Source of the DNA: Hofstenia miamia
Taxonomy: Eukaryota > Xenacoelomorpha > Acoela
Reading direction: 5' to 3'
Length of the DNA: 64,000 nt
Assembly (NCBI GenBank): GCA_004352715.1
Contig: SCFE01000058.1
Location: 1,531,919-1,595,918 of the forward strand
Below are positions 1-11,557 of this stretch, piece after piece (position 1 is the stretch's first letter; the number at the start of each line of letters is the position of its first letter). The position numbers and the translations under genes were made by a program. The notes below the pieces were generated by a model, which saw only the letters and a program-made list of their open reading frames with translations, ran no database searches and was not told the DNA's origin.

Positions 1-297
1 ATATATATATATATATATATATATTTCCCGCTTTTTGCTATGGAAAATTCAAAAACCTTACATTTGGCTGGAAACGGTCCGAAATTTCTAAGGCATTTAG
101 AAGGAATCGCACTTTTCCCCAAAAAATCTATTTTTTGGCCATTGGTCTCGTAGTATTTACTTGAACTTATATATATTTACCATGGCGGTAGGTAAATTAA
201 AGAGACACTACCCTATAAAATTTCAAAAAATTATGTTTGGAAACGCGGGCATGATGAGGTTTTTAAAAAAAATTAAGTGGGCGCCTTATATATATAT
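1..297. other. Left edge, no gene seen
   Basis: The window opens in a (TA)n run (1-24) and meets another (TA)n run at 291-297, where the first assembly gap begins. No coding pattern, splice-supported exon or transposon terminus is recognisable between them. Confidence 0.6.
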
Positions 298-488
298 NNN
301 NNNNNNNNNNNNNNNNNNNNNNNNNNNNNNNNNNNNNNNNNNNNNNNNNNNNNNNNNNNNNNNNNNNNNNNNNNNNNNNNNNNNNNNNNNNNNNNNNNNN
401 NNNNNNNNNNNNNNNNNNNNNNNNNNNNNNNNNNNNNNNNNNNNNNNNNNNNNNNNNNNNNNNNNNNNNNNNNNNNNNNNNNNNNNNN
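298..488. other. Assembly gap (191 N) inside a (TA)n repeat
   Basis: 191 N bases lie between two (TA)n runs, at 291-297 and 489-514. The gap is probably a long TA microsatellite that could not be assembled. Open frames drawn across it have no meaning. Confidence 0.97.

Positions 489-514
<26 letters not shown>
489..514. repeat. (TA)n microsatellite
   Basis: Pure TA dinucleotide run directly on the right side of the first gap. Confidence 0.95.
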
Positions 515-520
<6 letters not shown>

Positions 521-923
521 AAGATAATGCTTTAGAAATAAAATAACTATAACGCTTCTTATATTTTATAGGTTTGGCCAAAACCATTATTTCCTGTACT
601 TTTTGTATATTTCTTGCAACTTTTTTGTACTTTCTGTATTTTCGACCATTTGAATACACATAAATTGCATTGAATAATTAACGGCTAGAAATCTGTAACA
701 CATTAAACAATGGCAAGATTAGTGTTAAAAACTCCGTACGAATGAAACCCACATTGGCCACGTGATGTCAGCAACAAATTGCTGTTGATATAAATTCATA
801 TCAGCATCCGATATCCTGTTTATTTGACTTGATTTGAAGTGAAATTGTCATGTCGACGGTATAACCCTGCGGAAATGTCTTACAATGTAATAACTTTCTT
901 TTATAAATTTTGCAGCGATTAAT

Positions 924-984
924 CCATTAATCGACGCAAGGCCTACTTAAATAGTAGGTCTTGATCGACGCCAAAAATTAATGG
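924..984. repeat. Imperfect inverted repeat (hairpin-forming)
   Basis: The arms read CCATTAAT, CGACG and AGGCCTACT on the left, and AGTAGGTCTT, CGACG and ATTAATGG on the right, around a 5-base TAAAT loop. This is a short imperfect palindrome in otherwise featureless AT-rich DNA. It could be a folded transposon end or a small foldback element. No target duplication was identified. Confidence 0.6.
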
Positions 985-1264
985 AATTCGTCGATGAATC
1001 AAATTTCAATAAAGCAAATTCAATTCATATTCTATTAATAGCCCACTATTAATATATAATATATAACATTGTATAAATATATATATATATATGTGTGTAA
1101 ACCAGGACTGCACTTCTAAGTAATTAACAAGGGGGCTCTTATCTTGAGTGTTTTATTTTTATGATATTATATTCTCAACAAATAAAATCCAAAACTCGAA
1201 TACTAATATAAATTTGACAAGGGGAGCTGTGCTCCCAATCAAATTCAACAAGGTGGACTGAGCC

Positions 1265-1572
1265 NNNNNNNNNNNNNNNNNNNNNNNNNNNNNNNNNNNN
1301 NNNNNNNNNNNNNNNNNNNNNNNNNNNNNNNNNNNNNNNNNNNNNNNNNNNNNNNNNNNNNNNNNNNNNNNNNNNNNNNNNNNNNNNNNNNNNNNNNNNN
1401 NNNNNNNNNNNNNNNNNNNNNNNNNNNNNNNNNNNNNNNNNNNNNNNNNNNNNNNNNNNNNNNNNNNNNNNNNNNNNNNNNNNNNNNNNNNNNNNNNNNN
1501 NNNNNNNNNNNNNNNNNNNNNNNNNNNNNNNNNNNNNNNNNNNNNNNNNNNNNNNNNNNNNNNNNNNNNNNN
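1265..1572. other. Assembly gap (308 N)
   Basis: 308 N bases, followed directly by a run of 13 C (1573-1585). No recognisable gene touches the gap. Confidence 0.97.
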
Positions 1573-2172
1573 CCCCCCCCCCCCCTCCCTGAGCACCCCG
1601 CGAGTAAACCCATGGTATACACTCATACTTGCGCTTTGTACTATGGAAATTTGAAAAAGTGTACAAAGCTCAAGCTGAACCGATTTAACCATAGTAGAAA
1701 GCACACGGTAAAAGTTCGGTATTAAGAAATGTTTTTAGGCTATGAAATGTCTGCATAACTAAATAAACACTTTGTAAAGCATTTTTAACTTCACACATAT
1801 TTCATTAAAAAAATTATTGAAGTTTTTATATAAAATTCGCATGCACACTTTCGCTTTGTACAGTTTTTCAAAAATTCTCGTGTAATCTTCAAAAAACACA
1901 CGGGCACCTAAATATACAGTTTGGAAATTATTAGCAAATTATTATGCCGTAATTACTATTTGCACACAGGCAAATTAACCACTATTTATATTTATAGGCA
2001 TGTAATATAGTAAATCACATCGACTTACCTAGTGAAGTAATAATATTCATAATACTTATAACATATGTACATTGCATTTGATACAGACTGCTCATTTAGA
2101 AGACACAGCAAGAAACAGTAATGTTATTGCATCTAGGCACGTTGAGTTCAATAAATTGTTAAGCTTAGTATT

Positions 2173-2550
2173 GCAAATTGCAGTAACCTTGAAAGAGGTC
2201 AGTGGTAACTTCCTAGGCTAGTAACTCACCAGTAACTTACTAGTAACCTGCTAAGATATTCTGATGCTCTGCATTGCCCATAATTATTGGGAGATTTATC
2301 TATCAAGAACGTGCCAATTAGTAGCTCATTTTTTATGACTGCAGTAATGCATAAAAAAGTGAAGACACAACATAATGTTGTTTGATTGGCTGCCACTACG
2401 TTGTGATCCTAACACTCGACCTCACAAGTTACTTGAAAGAGTTGTTACTACTAACCCTCGGTAAGCTGCTGCGGTAACTTCAAATTTAATTACTAGTAAT
2501 GTTGCTAGTAACTTACTAGTAAGTATATTTCCTAGTAATTAGTAACCTGT
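2173..2550. repeat. Repeat tract rich in GTAACTTACTAGTAA motifs
   Basis: Short direct and inverted copies of GTAAC, TTACTAGTAA and CTAGTAAC cluster at 2180-2250 and again at 2470-2550, with a spacer between. Near the edges the sequence reads CAGTGGTAACTTCC on the left and TAGTAACCTG on the right. Together these look like weak subterminal repeats of a hAT-like MITE. The presumed flanks do not match as an 8-bp target duplication, so the element assignment is tentative. Confidence 0.35.
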
Positions 2551-2706
2551 ACATTCCAACAGTGTTTCATTTAGGCCATTTGGTGGAGGGGGGGGAGGTA
2601 TGTTCCGCCTAGGAATAAATTATTACCCCACCATAATTTGGACTCATGTGGTATGAATGAATTTCCCCTGAAATAATAAATGTTTTATTATATATTTTGA
2701 AATACA

Positions 2707-3640
2707 TCAAAATATCTTATTAATAGATGAAAAACATCGACTGGGGAACACATTCTCAAATTTTCTATGCAGATATTTTTGTGCTTTTTGTGGGTTTTTT
2801 CGAAGTCTTTCTAACGCATATGGCTGACGTTCTGGAATAATTCCAGAAAGAAGATGATTATCATTATTAATAATATCTTTATATAAAGAATTGTCACTAA
2901 ATTTGATAACATTATGAATTGAAGTATATTCTGTAATCACTTTAATCCTAACAGCTTTTCTTTGAAAACAATCTATTTTTTGTTTTAGAGCATTTGCGCA
3001 GCTTCCCGATACAGTGCAGCAATACCGTAGTTTACTCATTATAAGAGAATCATACAATAAAGAGAGCTCTTTATTTGAATATCCATATGGCTTAAGTCTA
3101 CGAAACAGGTAGAGATCAGTATTAACACGATTTAATAGTTTTTCAACATGCTCATTAAAACATTGCTTTTCATCAAATGCGACTCCCAAAATGCAACTAG
3201 AAAAAACTCTGTTGAAAAACATTGGACACACAGGACTTACCTTCAATGGAACAATCAGTTGCTTTGTTTTATCAACATTAAGCCTGAAATTATGCTCATG
3301 GCACCAGTTCTGCACATATTCCATCAATTCTGTTGTAGGATCAAAATCAGACTTAATACCTATAATGAGATTGTTATCATCTGCAAACTTAACCATGATG
3401 GTGTTAGGTATTAATGATTGTAAATCATCATAAGTAACATTAAAAAATGGTGGACCATTGATAGTGTGAAGAGTATTGTGGACATTTGACCATCAATTGT
3501 TGTGAATTGACATCGTTCAGACAGGAAATCCACGTACAAGTTAATTATCGCATCATTTAATTGTGGAATTTTTCGGAGCTGAGAAATAATAAAATCATGA
3601 GGAACTCTGTCAAATGCCTTACTTAAAGCTAGGCTACTGT
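2707..3640 (-). pseudogene. Non-LTR retrotransposon reverse transcriptase remnant
   Basis: Two minus-strand frames together give part of a LINE reverse transcriptase. The upstream frame (about 3640-3420) has the LSKAFDRVPHDF block of RT motif A. The downstream frame (3396-2707) opens with VKFADDNNL, the catalytic F/YADD box of motif C, followed by a thumb-like region (FNEHVEKLLNRVNTDLYLFRRLK, quoted here in two parts: FNEHVEKLLN and RVNTDLYLFRRLK). The frames are offset, and the GVPQGS-type block expected between A and C is missing, so the copy is inactive. It is also 5' truncated: the coding similarity stops near 3640, where CGGTATCGG-rich DNA and then the 1-kb gap begin. A CR1/L2- or jockey-like clade is plausible but was not proved. 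Confidence 0.85.
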
Positions 3641-3755
3641 CAAAATACCTCGGTATCGGTTTCGGTATCGATATACCACCGAGCCCTACCAGTAAGCATA
3701 ATAACTGAGAGCAAAATTGGTTCTGCCTTAGATACCCTATGTAAAAGCTGTAATC

Positions 3756-4755
3756 NNNNNNNNNNNNNNNNNNNNNNNNNNNNNNNNNNNNNNNNNNNNN
3801 NNNNNNNNNNNNNNNNNNNNNNNNNNNNNNNNNNNNNNNNNNNNNNNNNNNNNNNNNNNNNNNNNNNNNNNNNNNNNNNNNNNNNNNNNNNNNNNNNNNN
3901 NNNNNNNNNNNNNNNNNNNNNNNNNNNNNNNNNNNNNNNNNNNNNNNNNNNNNNNNNNNNNNNNNNNNNNNNNNNNNNNNNNNNNNNNNNNNNNNNNNNN
4001 NNNNNNNNNNNNNNNNNNNNNNNNNNNNNNNNNNNNNNNNNNNNNNNNNNNNNNNNNNNNNNNNNNNNNNNNNNNNNNNNNNNNNNNNNNNNNNNNNNNN
4101 NNNNNNNNNNNNNNNNNNNNNNNNNNNNNNNNNNNNNNNNNNNNNNNNNNNNNNNNNNNNNNNNNNNNNNNNNNNNNNNNNNNNNNNNNNNNNNNNNNNN
4201 NNNNNNNNNNNNNNNNNNNNNNNNNNNNNNNNNNNNNNNNNNNNNNNNNNNNNNNNNNNNNNNNNNNNNNNNNNNNNNNNNNNNNNNNNNNNNNNNNNNN
4301 NNNNNNNNNNNNNNNNNNNNNNNNNNNNNNNNNNNNNNNNNNNNNNNNNNNNNNNNNNNNNNNNNNNNNNNNNNNNNNNNNNNNNNNNNNNNNNNNNNNN
4401 NNNNNNNNNNNNNNNNNNNNNNNNNNNNNNNNNNNNNNNNNNNNNNNNNNNNNNNNNNNNNNNNNNNNNNNNNNNNNNNNNNNNNNNNNNNNNNNNNNNN
4501 NNNNNNNNNNNNNNNNNNNNNNNNNNNNNNNNNNNNNNNNNNNNNNNNNNNNNNNNNNNNNNNNNNNNNNNNNNNNNNNNNNNNNNNNNNNNNNNNNNNN
4601 NNNNNNNNNNNNNNNNNNNNNNNNNNNNNNNNNNNNNNNNNNNNNNNNNNNNNNNNNNNNNNNNNNNNNNNNNNNNNNNNNNNNNNNNNNNNNNNNNNNN
4701 NNNNNNNNNNNNNNNNNNNNNNNNNNNNNNNNNNNNNNNNNNNNNNNNNNNNNNN
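3756..4755. other. Assembly gap (exactly 1000 N)
   Basis: Exactly 1000 N, probably a placeholder of arbitrary size. The two sides carry different retroelements in opposite orientation, so the join cannot be read as continuous. Confidence 0.97.
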
Positions 4756-4783
4756 TGGAGGAGTGTGTGTTGAGTTAATGACC

Positions 4784-7290
4784 TGATACAGAAAGACCCA
4801 AAGAAAAGCAGTGAGGCAAGCAACTTAAGACCAAACACATGTCTGACAACAACTTGGAAATTGTTCACTTCAATAATGTCAAACAAGGTGGCATATTGCT
4901 TAGAACAGAACAGGCTGATTTCAGAAGAGCAGAAAGGAGGTAGGACAAAGAGCAGAGGATGTGAAGATTAGTTGTTAATAGAACAGGCAGTGGTGGTGAA
5001 TTGTAAGAAAAGGAATGTAGAAAGCAAGAAGAAAGAGGAGATAGGGTGTAGGGGAAGAAAGGGGGATACCAGACAATAATAATAATAATAATAATAATTC
5101 ACAATAGGTGATTGGAACACAAGAAGTGGCAGTATGTGATCCACAGAGGCTTTCAGGACAGTTGAGAAAGCTGCAGATGGATGAAAGTAAAGTGAAAAAG
5201 AAGGATTAACAGCATAAGCAAAGGGAGGATGAAGTTGTGGAAGTGGGGAAAAAAGCAGCTGGAGAAACGGAAACAGCAATTATGGAAGGGATTAATGAAG
5301 AAATTGATAAGAGAAGCAATTTGCCAGTTCCTAGGGGAAAAATAATACAAGAGTAGATACAAGCAGTAGATACAGGAAAGGTCAATATAGTATTAGAAAG
5401 AGAGGATCCTAAGAGTGTCACAGAGATAAATAGAATACTGTATGAAGGTGCATGGGAGGTGGTGGAAAGTGTAAGTATGGACATGGAGAAGATAATTAGC
5501 CAAGAATCTCAGTGAGACAGAAAGGTTGCATGCAAAAGAAAAATTGAGAATAAAGAGCAGTAGATAGTATCCGAATATTATTATGACTCAATCTAAGCTT
5601 TGTACCTGTACATAAGCACGAAAATAAGGTCTATATATTTTTTCTTCAGTTTCACAATGACTTGTCATCTTCATGGTCTTAGGTATCTTGACAATTGCAT
5701 GCACTACTCACAAACATTAACTTGCCTCTCACTCCACTTGTAAGAAAAGCTCAAATGATTTCGTGAAAGTTATCAAATGATTTCGGTTGTAATGTAACTT
5801 ACATTACAGCTAGAATAATTTGATAACATTATTTTTAGACAGCTATGTCAATTGCAGATTATGTCTGAAATTAAATGTGTAGTGTCAGGAAAAGTGAGGC
5901 AGTACAGGATAGGTGTAGAGTAGGAAAGGAAATAATATAGAAACTGCATCAGAAAAGCTTAAGAAATGATTAATTAACTAAATGCATTAAAAATGATACC
6001 AATAGAGCAGGTGATGATGCAGTAAAGTTCTAGGAGAGTATATAGGGAACTGAGGGACCTGAGATAGAGATAAAAAGTGCATAAGGAGTCTAGACAAGAA
6101 GATGAAGTAATCACAACTGCAAAATTGAAGGAGACTCTAAAATGAAAATCTGGAGGACACCAGGCAGAGATAAGGTACATGGGCATTGGATGAAGTAGTT
6201 CATGATCATTGGATAAGTGGGCTTCCAGAGTGAATGTTAGAAAGAAGGATATTTCTGATACAGTGGAGCCCAAAGAAAGGCTGTGATGAAAGCAATCTCA
6301 AGTGACAACTTGGAAATTCTTAGTTTCTGTGATTTCTAGTAGACTAACATGGTGCTTAGATCAGAACAGGGTAATTCCAGGGGAACAGAATTGATGCAGG
6401 ACAAAATGAAGAGGATGTAAATATCAGTTGTTAATAGACCAGGCAGTGGGATTTTAGGGGAAGGAAAACACAGTCTACTGGAAGGCATATCACAGCAGTG
6501 TTCAGATATTTAGCAGGGATAGTTAGGTGGAATAACAATAAGCTAGGAAAACTTGTCAGGGAGTCCAGGAAAATACTACCAGCAGCAAAAGAGTATTCAA
6601 CTTAAATGGAGATGTAGATGTACTATACATTGCAGGCACAAAGAAGTGAAAAGACTGCTAAACATAGTGGAAGCTGTAGAAGCAGAGCACTAGAATTAAG
6701 GGAATATGTAGAATAGCAACATAACTTGTAACCACTGAAGCTCAGTTTGGGGTTAAGGAAGATAATGAACAGAGGGTGAGGAAAAGATGGCATACAAGAG
6801 TAGGATAGAAGCAAAGAGACAAACAAGGTATAGGTAGACGTTGATGAATGTCGAATACTGTAGGAATACAGAGAAGAGAGCAAGTGAGACAGGACCCTGA
6901 TTATTGCAGTAAGCAAGTAATAAGGACAAACTAGGAGAAGAAGAGCAGAGATGTGTGATACGCGTACGCTATGTAAGAAAGAGTTGGAAACAATAGATCA
7001 CCAATTGCAGGGTGAGAGAATTTGGCTCAAAATAAGAATAGGTTCAGTCATGACAATGTATGGCAGAGTGGAGCTTGATTATGTGCATGCAATAGAAGCA
7101 AGAGATAAGCAATATGAGCAGGAATTATGATTACTAAATTGGAGATGGGGTGATAGTACAGCTAGAGTCCTGGAAAAACTTCTCAATTCTCTGGCAACTG
7201 ATAAATTCCCTGAACTGGAGCCACACCAGAATGAAGCCGTGAGGAAGAATGATATAATAATACTAATACTAGCAATAATGAAAATGCATG
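4784..7290 (+). mobile_element. Decayed head-to-tail non-LTR retrotransposon copies
   Basis: The plus strand is unusually purine-rich. In broken frames, 4784-5080 reads like the finger part of a reverse transcriptase (QKDPKKSSEASNLRP, then CLTTTWKLF, EQKGGRTKSRGCED, LLIEQAV). The same blocks recur in worse shape at 6255-6460 (TTWKFLVSVISS, RGCKYQLLIDQAV), so at least two related copies lie head to tail. Between them, 5390-5510 reads EINRILYEGAWEVVES, which resembles the N-terminal part of the same type of ORF. Stops and frameshifts occur every 20-60 codons. An (AAT)n run at 5077-5098 sits near the junction. The clade was not resolved. Confidence 0.65.
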
Positions 7291-7329
7291 CTTAGTATGA
7301 AGGCATTGCAATACCCTACATTGTAATTT

Positions 7330-8741
7330 TAATTCCCTACTTACCAGGGGTTCTAGAAGAAAGAGGGGTAAAGTAAATTTTACAATCTAGAAACCTAGAT
7401 AAATATTTAACTCACAAATGTGCCCGGGCTGTTGTAATCAGCAATTTAGAAATAGAAGCTTTATTTCTTCAATTAAACTAAATATTAATTTGTAGAATTT
7501 TTTGCTTTTTTGTTAATTAAATCATTTTCTGAAAATGGAAAAATATAACACACTAACCCTTTATTACATATTTATAATATATTGAAGAAAGAAAAATCAT
7601 TTGCACATGCAACTTTTCATAAATTTACTAAAAAACCAAACAAATGGACATCAGCTAACCAATAGGTGCATAAATTTTGATAATAAATATGAGCAGAGGC
7701 GTCTTTAGGGCCCATGGGGCCCGGCCCCACCAAGATTCATATTATTACAAAACTAAAAATTTAAATATTATCAGTGAATGCAAATTTTGCCCTGATTAAG
7801 TTATAAAATGCGAATTAACTGTAAAAGTTATTATAAAGATTGTGCAATATTAATCGAAATGCTGATTTGTGTCGGTTAGATTTCTTACGCACATATTTAA
7901 TAGCCAATCAACATAGAGGAAGGGCCAATTAATGCCGTGCCCATTTCAAGTTATCAATCGCTGTTAGGAAACCTAAGAAATAACGCGGACGCGTGATGAA
8001 ATGAATCCCAATGTAAATATATTGCTTTTCGTGGGGCCTTAAGCGATGGGCCCTTCGTGAAACACTATTGGCTAAAACAATTATACAAAGCCATTTGTAG
8101 AATGCATGCGCTTGTAAAATAATGCTGGATTATAATTAAATCAACAATTTGGCAAGCTGTTTGCTACAGCTAAAGGTACATTGTGGCGGTTAAGCCTTAA
8201 TTGGGAGGTGCCTTCAGACATGTCTTTCCCTATTTCTGGTAACAGGAGGTATGGAATTACTGAAGTGCCTTGAAGGACAGAAATGCTGTGAGATATCCCA
8301 ACCACAAATGGAAGGAGGCGTCTTCCCCCTGAAGCTGGGATGAGCTAGCAGGAATTGACAGCCTTTGTTTAAAACTCTCCCCTCTCCGACCAAGCCACGG
8401 GACACATAAGTGTTCTAGCCAGCCTTAATAATGGCTGTATAGGTATAGGCTAAAAATTATTACGAATATCAAGATTCTAAGTAATGGTTTTAGTGTTTCT
8501 GATTTGCTAAAATTTTTGCTTTTTGCGTATATTGGAATTTGTTCTAATGGTGTGTTGACAAAAAATTATCAGATTATGAAAATCAACTATTGCTCATTAC
8601 AAACCAATATTGTTTTTTAGTCTAATTTAAACATTTGTTAGTTAAATCTGCATTAAAATTAAAGTTTTAAGTAAGTCAGGATAAAATTTTTCACTGTTAT
8701 CATTTGTAATGGAAATTTTAATTTTTATATTTATTTAGAAA
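7330..8741. other. Intergenic; hAT-like terminal sequence at 7695
   Basis: At 7695 the sequence CAGAGGCGTCTTTAGGGCCC begins like the terminal repeat of many hAT elements. A related GC-rich block (GTGGGGCCTTAAGCGATGGG) lies at 8034-8053. Nothing else in the interval suggests coding. The terminus may belong to the decayed hAT transposase that starts at 8742, but no matching right end or 8-bp target duplication was found. Confidence 0.35.
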
Positions 8742-10691
8742 ATGAACGAGGTTGATTACATTCTTCAACACTGCTTTTCGTCATTAAGTTTCAATGATAA
8801 GCTTGAAATGTTAAAACTTGGGCCACACAAGCCTATGAACACTAATATCTTGCAAAGAGATGGAAAAAAAATGGCACTTTTAATTCTACTTGGTTTCAAA
8901 AGATATCATGGCTCACTGCTAGTGAATCTAAGAATGTGCTCTTTTGTTTTGATTGTCTTTTAATTGGAGGAGAATCGATTTGGTCAAAAGAAGAGAATTT
9001 AAAACATACTTCTGAAAGAGTGAAACTCCATGAATCTAGCAGTAAACATCTTGAAAATTCATTGAAATTAAAAATGTTTGGGCAATCAAATATTGTCAGA
9101 GATATCAATGAAGGTTATTCTATCTCCAAGCAACAGCACAATGAACTTTCAATGAACTGGTAAAAAAGAATAGAAGCATTCTTGGGAAAATAATAGATAC
9201 GATAGTTTTTTGTGGGAAATATGAATTACCATTAAGAGGTCATGATGAAAGTTTGACTTCTATAAATAGGTGGATATTTATTGATTTAATTCATGAGATT
9301 GCCAAGTATGATAGTAAACTGTTCAATCACTTAAACAATGCAACTGTGTCTAAGCATACATCATCAATTATTCAAAATGAGATTTTGACTTGTATATTTC
9401 ATGATTATCATGATTGGCTGCAAGAAAAAATATGTGATGTAAGTTTTGTTGCTGTACAAGCTGACGAGACTACAGATGTCTCTACAAATTCACAAATTGT
9501 TTTAATTTTGAGATTCGTTTATGTCGCATTGAAACATTGAAGAACACTTTTTAACATTCAGCAATGTAAGAGATCGCACTGCTAAAAGGAATTGCTTCAA
9601 TTATTTTAAGTGAGCTTAATGAACTTTCTGTAGGCAAAAGAATAATTTCACAAACATATGATGGAGCAGCAGCAATGAGTGGAGACCGTGGTGGAGTAAA
9701 AGAAATTATTCAAGACAATTTTCCCTAAGCTTATTTTGTTCATTCCTATGCTCATCAACTAAATTTAGTAAAGCAAAAAATATGTTCTTCTGTAACACCG
9801 ATTTTTTGCACAACTTTCCGCAATATTAAATTTTTTTACATCCTTCCAAACGATTAAATTTACTAACAGACATTGCTAACAAGCTATTGCAACAATGTGG
9901 AATTTTCAATCTCGAGTTGTCAGTTTTGTTAGTACACAAAAAGAATCACTGAAACTATGTTTCCATGCTATTTAAAGCGTTTGGGACTTAAATTCTGTTT
10001 GAGAAGCCTCCTCACTATTAAATATTTTAAATGACGAAAATTTCAATTTTTATCTTTCATTCTTTTTCGAGGTCATGCCCCAAGTTGATATACTTTATAA
10101 TGTATTGCAAAAAAATCACTTCTTTTGTAAATTCTAAAATCCACCTAAAAAGGTTCTGCCATTCCATAACTAATTCGAGAAAAATATGTAAATGAGACGA
10201 CATAGAATTTGCGTAACTTCTTCTGTTCGTTTTCAGCAGTTAGATATTTCTAAGAACAAGAATATTAGCAAATGAGAATATTTATGGTTTTCGTCTTTAA
10301 TAAACATATAGAGTGTTTGAGTTTCATAAATATCAATCGATTTCAATAGATTAGAAACAATTTCCTACATCAACCATTCATAAACTATTCAAAGTTTTAC
10401 CCAATGATGGATTGTGAAAAGTTAAAAAATGAATTGCAAATAGTTTATGAAAACGAAGAGTTTAGGGAATTTCGGACAATGTATTATTTTCTTAAAAGCA
10501 ATGAATTGCACATAATGTTTTTGGAATTTGAAAAGCTGATGAATATCGTATTAACAACAACTATAAATACAGCTGAACCTGAACGATGCTTTAGCACCTT
10601 AAAACGAATAAAATCATTCCTAAATAACACGATGGGAGCAAATCTGACTGGGCGACAATGGGCAAGAGAGACTAACAATACTTTATTATAA
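8742..10691 (+). pseudogene. hAT-family transposase (TTF/DUF4371 type), decayed
   Basis: Successive broken plus-strand frames give, in order: a TTF-like zinc-binding N-terminus (8870-9160), a DUF4371-like segment (9253-9535) with SFVAVQADETTDVSTNSQIV, and further conserved blocks near 9655-9720 reading YDGAAAMSGDRGGVKEI. The C-terminal dimerisation segment (10404-10691) has AEPERCFSTLKRIKSFLNN, the hATC hallmark. hAT transposases cut and paste DNA as multimers, and the AD(E)TTDV block carries a catalytic acidic residue. Many frameshifts and stops, especially at 9540-10400, show that the copy is dead. It resembles the transposase family related to ZMYM1-like proteins. Confidence 0.85.
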
Positions 10692-10924
10692 CTTTCATTT
10701 GACAAACAGTGTGTAAAATACTTTTTTGAAAGAAAAGAGTATATATAAAATTTCACCCATAAGAAACAGAAGAGCGACATTCAGTTTCAAATAAATTTCT
10801 CAATCAACTGTTTTGTATTTTTTTAAACTTTTGTATTCTATTTATATACCTATTATAAATTTTTTTACCAAAAATCATACAAAAGTTTATTTAACAATAT
10901 ATTTTGACAAATTTATTTACATAA

Positions 10925-10927
<3 letters not shown>

Positions 10928-10971
<44 letters not shown>
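10928..10971. repeat. (TA)n microsatellite
   Basis: Uninterrupted TA run of about 44 bases upstream of the Onecut exon. Confidence 0.95.
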
Positions 10972-10974
<3 letters not shown>

Positions 10975-11189
10975 AAGTAAATTTATGTACATTTACTCTT
11001 TTTGGCTAATTAAATATTCCAAAACTTGTTAGTGAATATCTTAAAGATTTTCGTGAAATCCTGTACTTATTATATAGAATTTCATGACCTTTAGCAAATT
11101 GGTAGTCGTTGTCATAACTAAGAATTCATAAAGTATAATTCATTTCAAATTAGGATTACTTATGAATTTCACTGACAAAACATATTTAG

Positions 11190-11557
11190 CCTGTAAAAAG
11201 AAGGAAATCGATCAGGTACAACCTAAAGTACACCATCCGAAAAAAATAAGACTAGTTTTTACTGACATTCAAAGAAGAACCCTCTACGCCATTTTCCGAG
11301 AAACGAAGCGTCCCTCGAAAGAAATGCAACAAACAATTGGGCAACAATTAGGCCTGGATCCCACAACAGTCTCAAACTTTTTTATGAACGCTAGAAGGCG
11401 TTGCATGGGCGACAGATGGAAAGATATCGACGATAATTCTGGAAAAAGCCATCAACACCGATCTCATGGATCTAAGTCAGATCATATTCGAAAGCACCCT
11501 ATTCACAACGGAGCCATTCTTCCTATATTGACTCCTTCAATTATGATGTCCCATTAG
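11190..11557 (+). CDS. onecut: Onecut-family homeodomain exon (terminal exon)
   Basis: Onecut (HNF6-type) transcription factors bind DNA through one CUT domain and a divergent homeodomain. This exon encodes the homeodomain: KKIRLVFTDIQRRTLYAIF, KRPSKEMQQTIGQQLGL and then TVSNFFMNARRRC, matching the family's recognition helix with its FFMNARRR signature. The start is set by the acceptor TATTTAG before 11190. In phase 1 this gives (A)CKKKE, the same position as the known intron in vertebrate ONECUT genes, between the CUT domain and the homeodomain. The ATG at 11162 is therefore probably intronic. After the homeodomain comes a 50-residue tail rich in His and Ser, then a TAG stop. No CUT domain was recognised upstream; it may lie before the window or in a gap. 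Confidence 0.93.

Noticed and set aside
161-1704. Long open frames crossing N runs
   Set aside because: The frames exist only because N gives no stops. The flanking residues are TA-repeat or simple sequence.
3640-3700. CGGTATCGGTTTCGG stretch next to the 1-kb gap as a hAT terminal repeat
   Set aside because: Similar words occur at many hAT ends, but the partner end would be inside the gap and no duplication can be checked.
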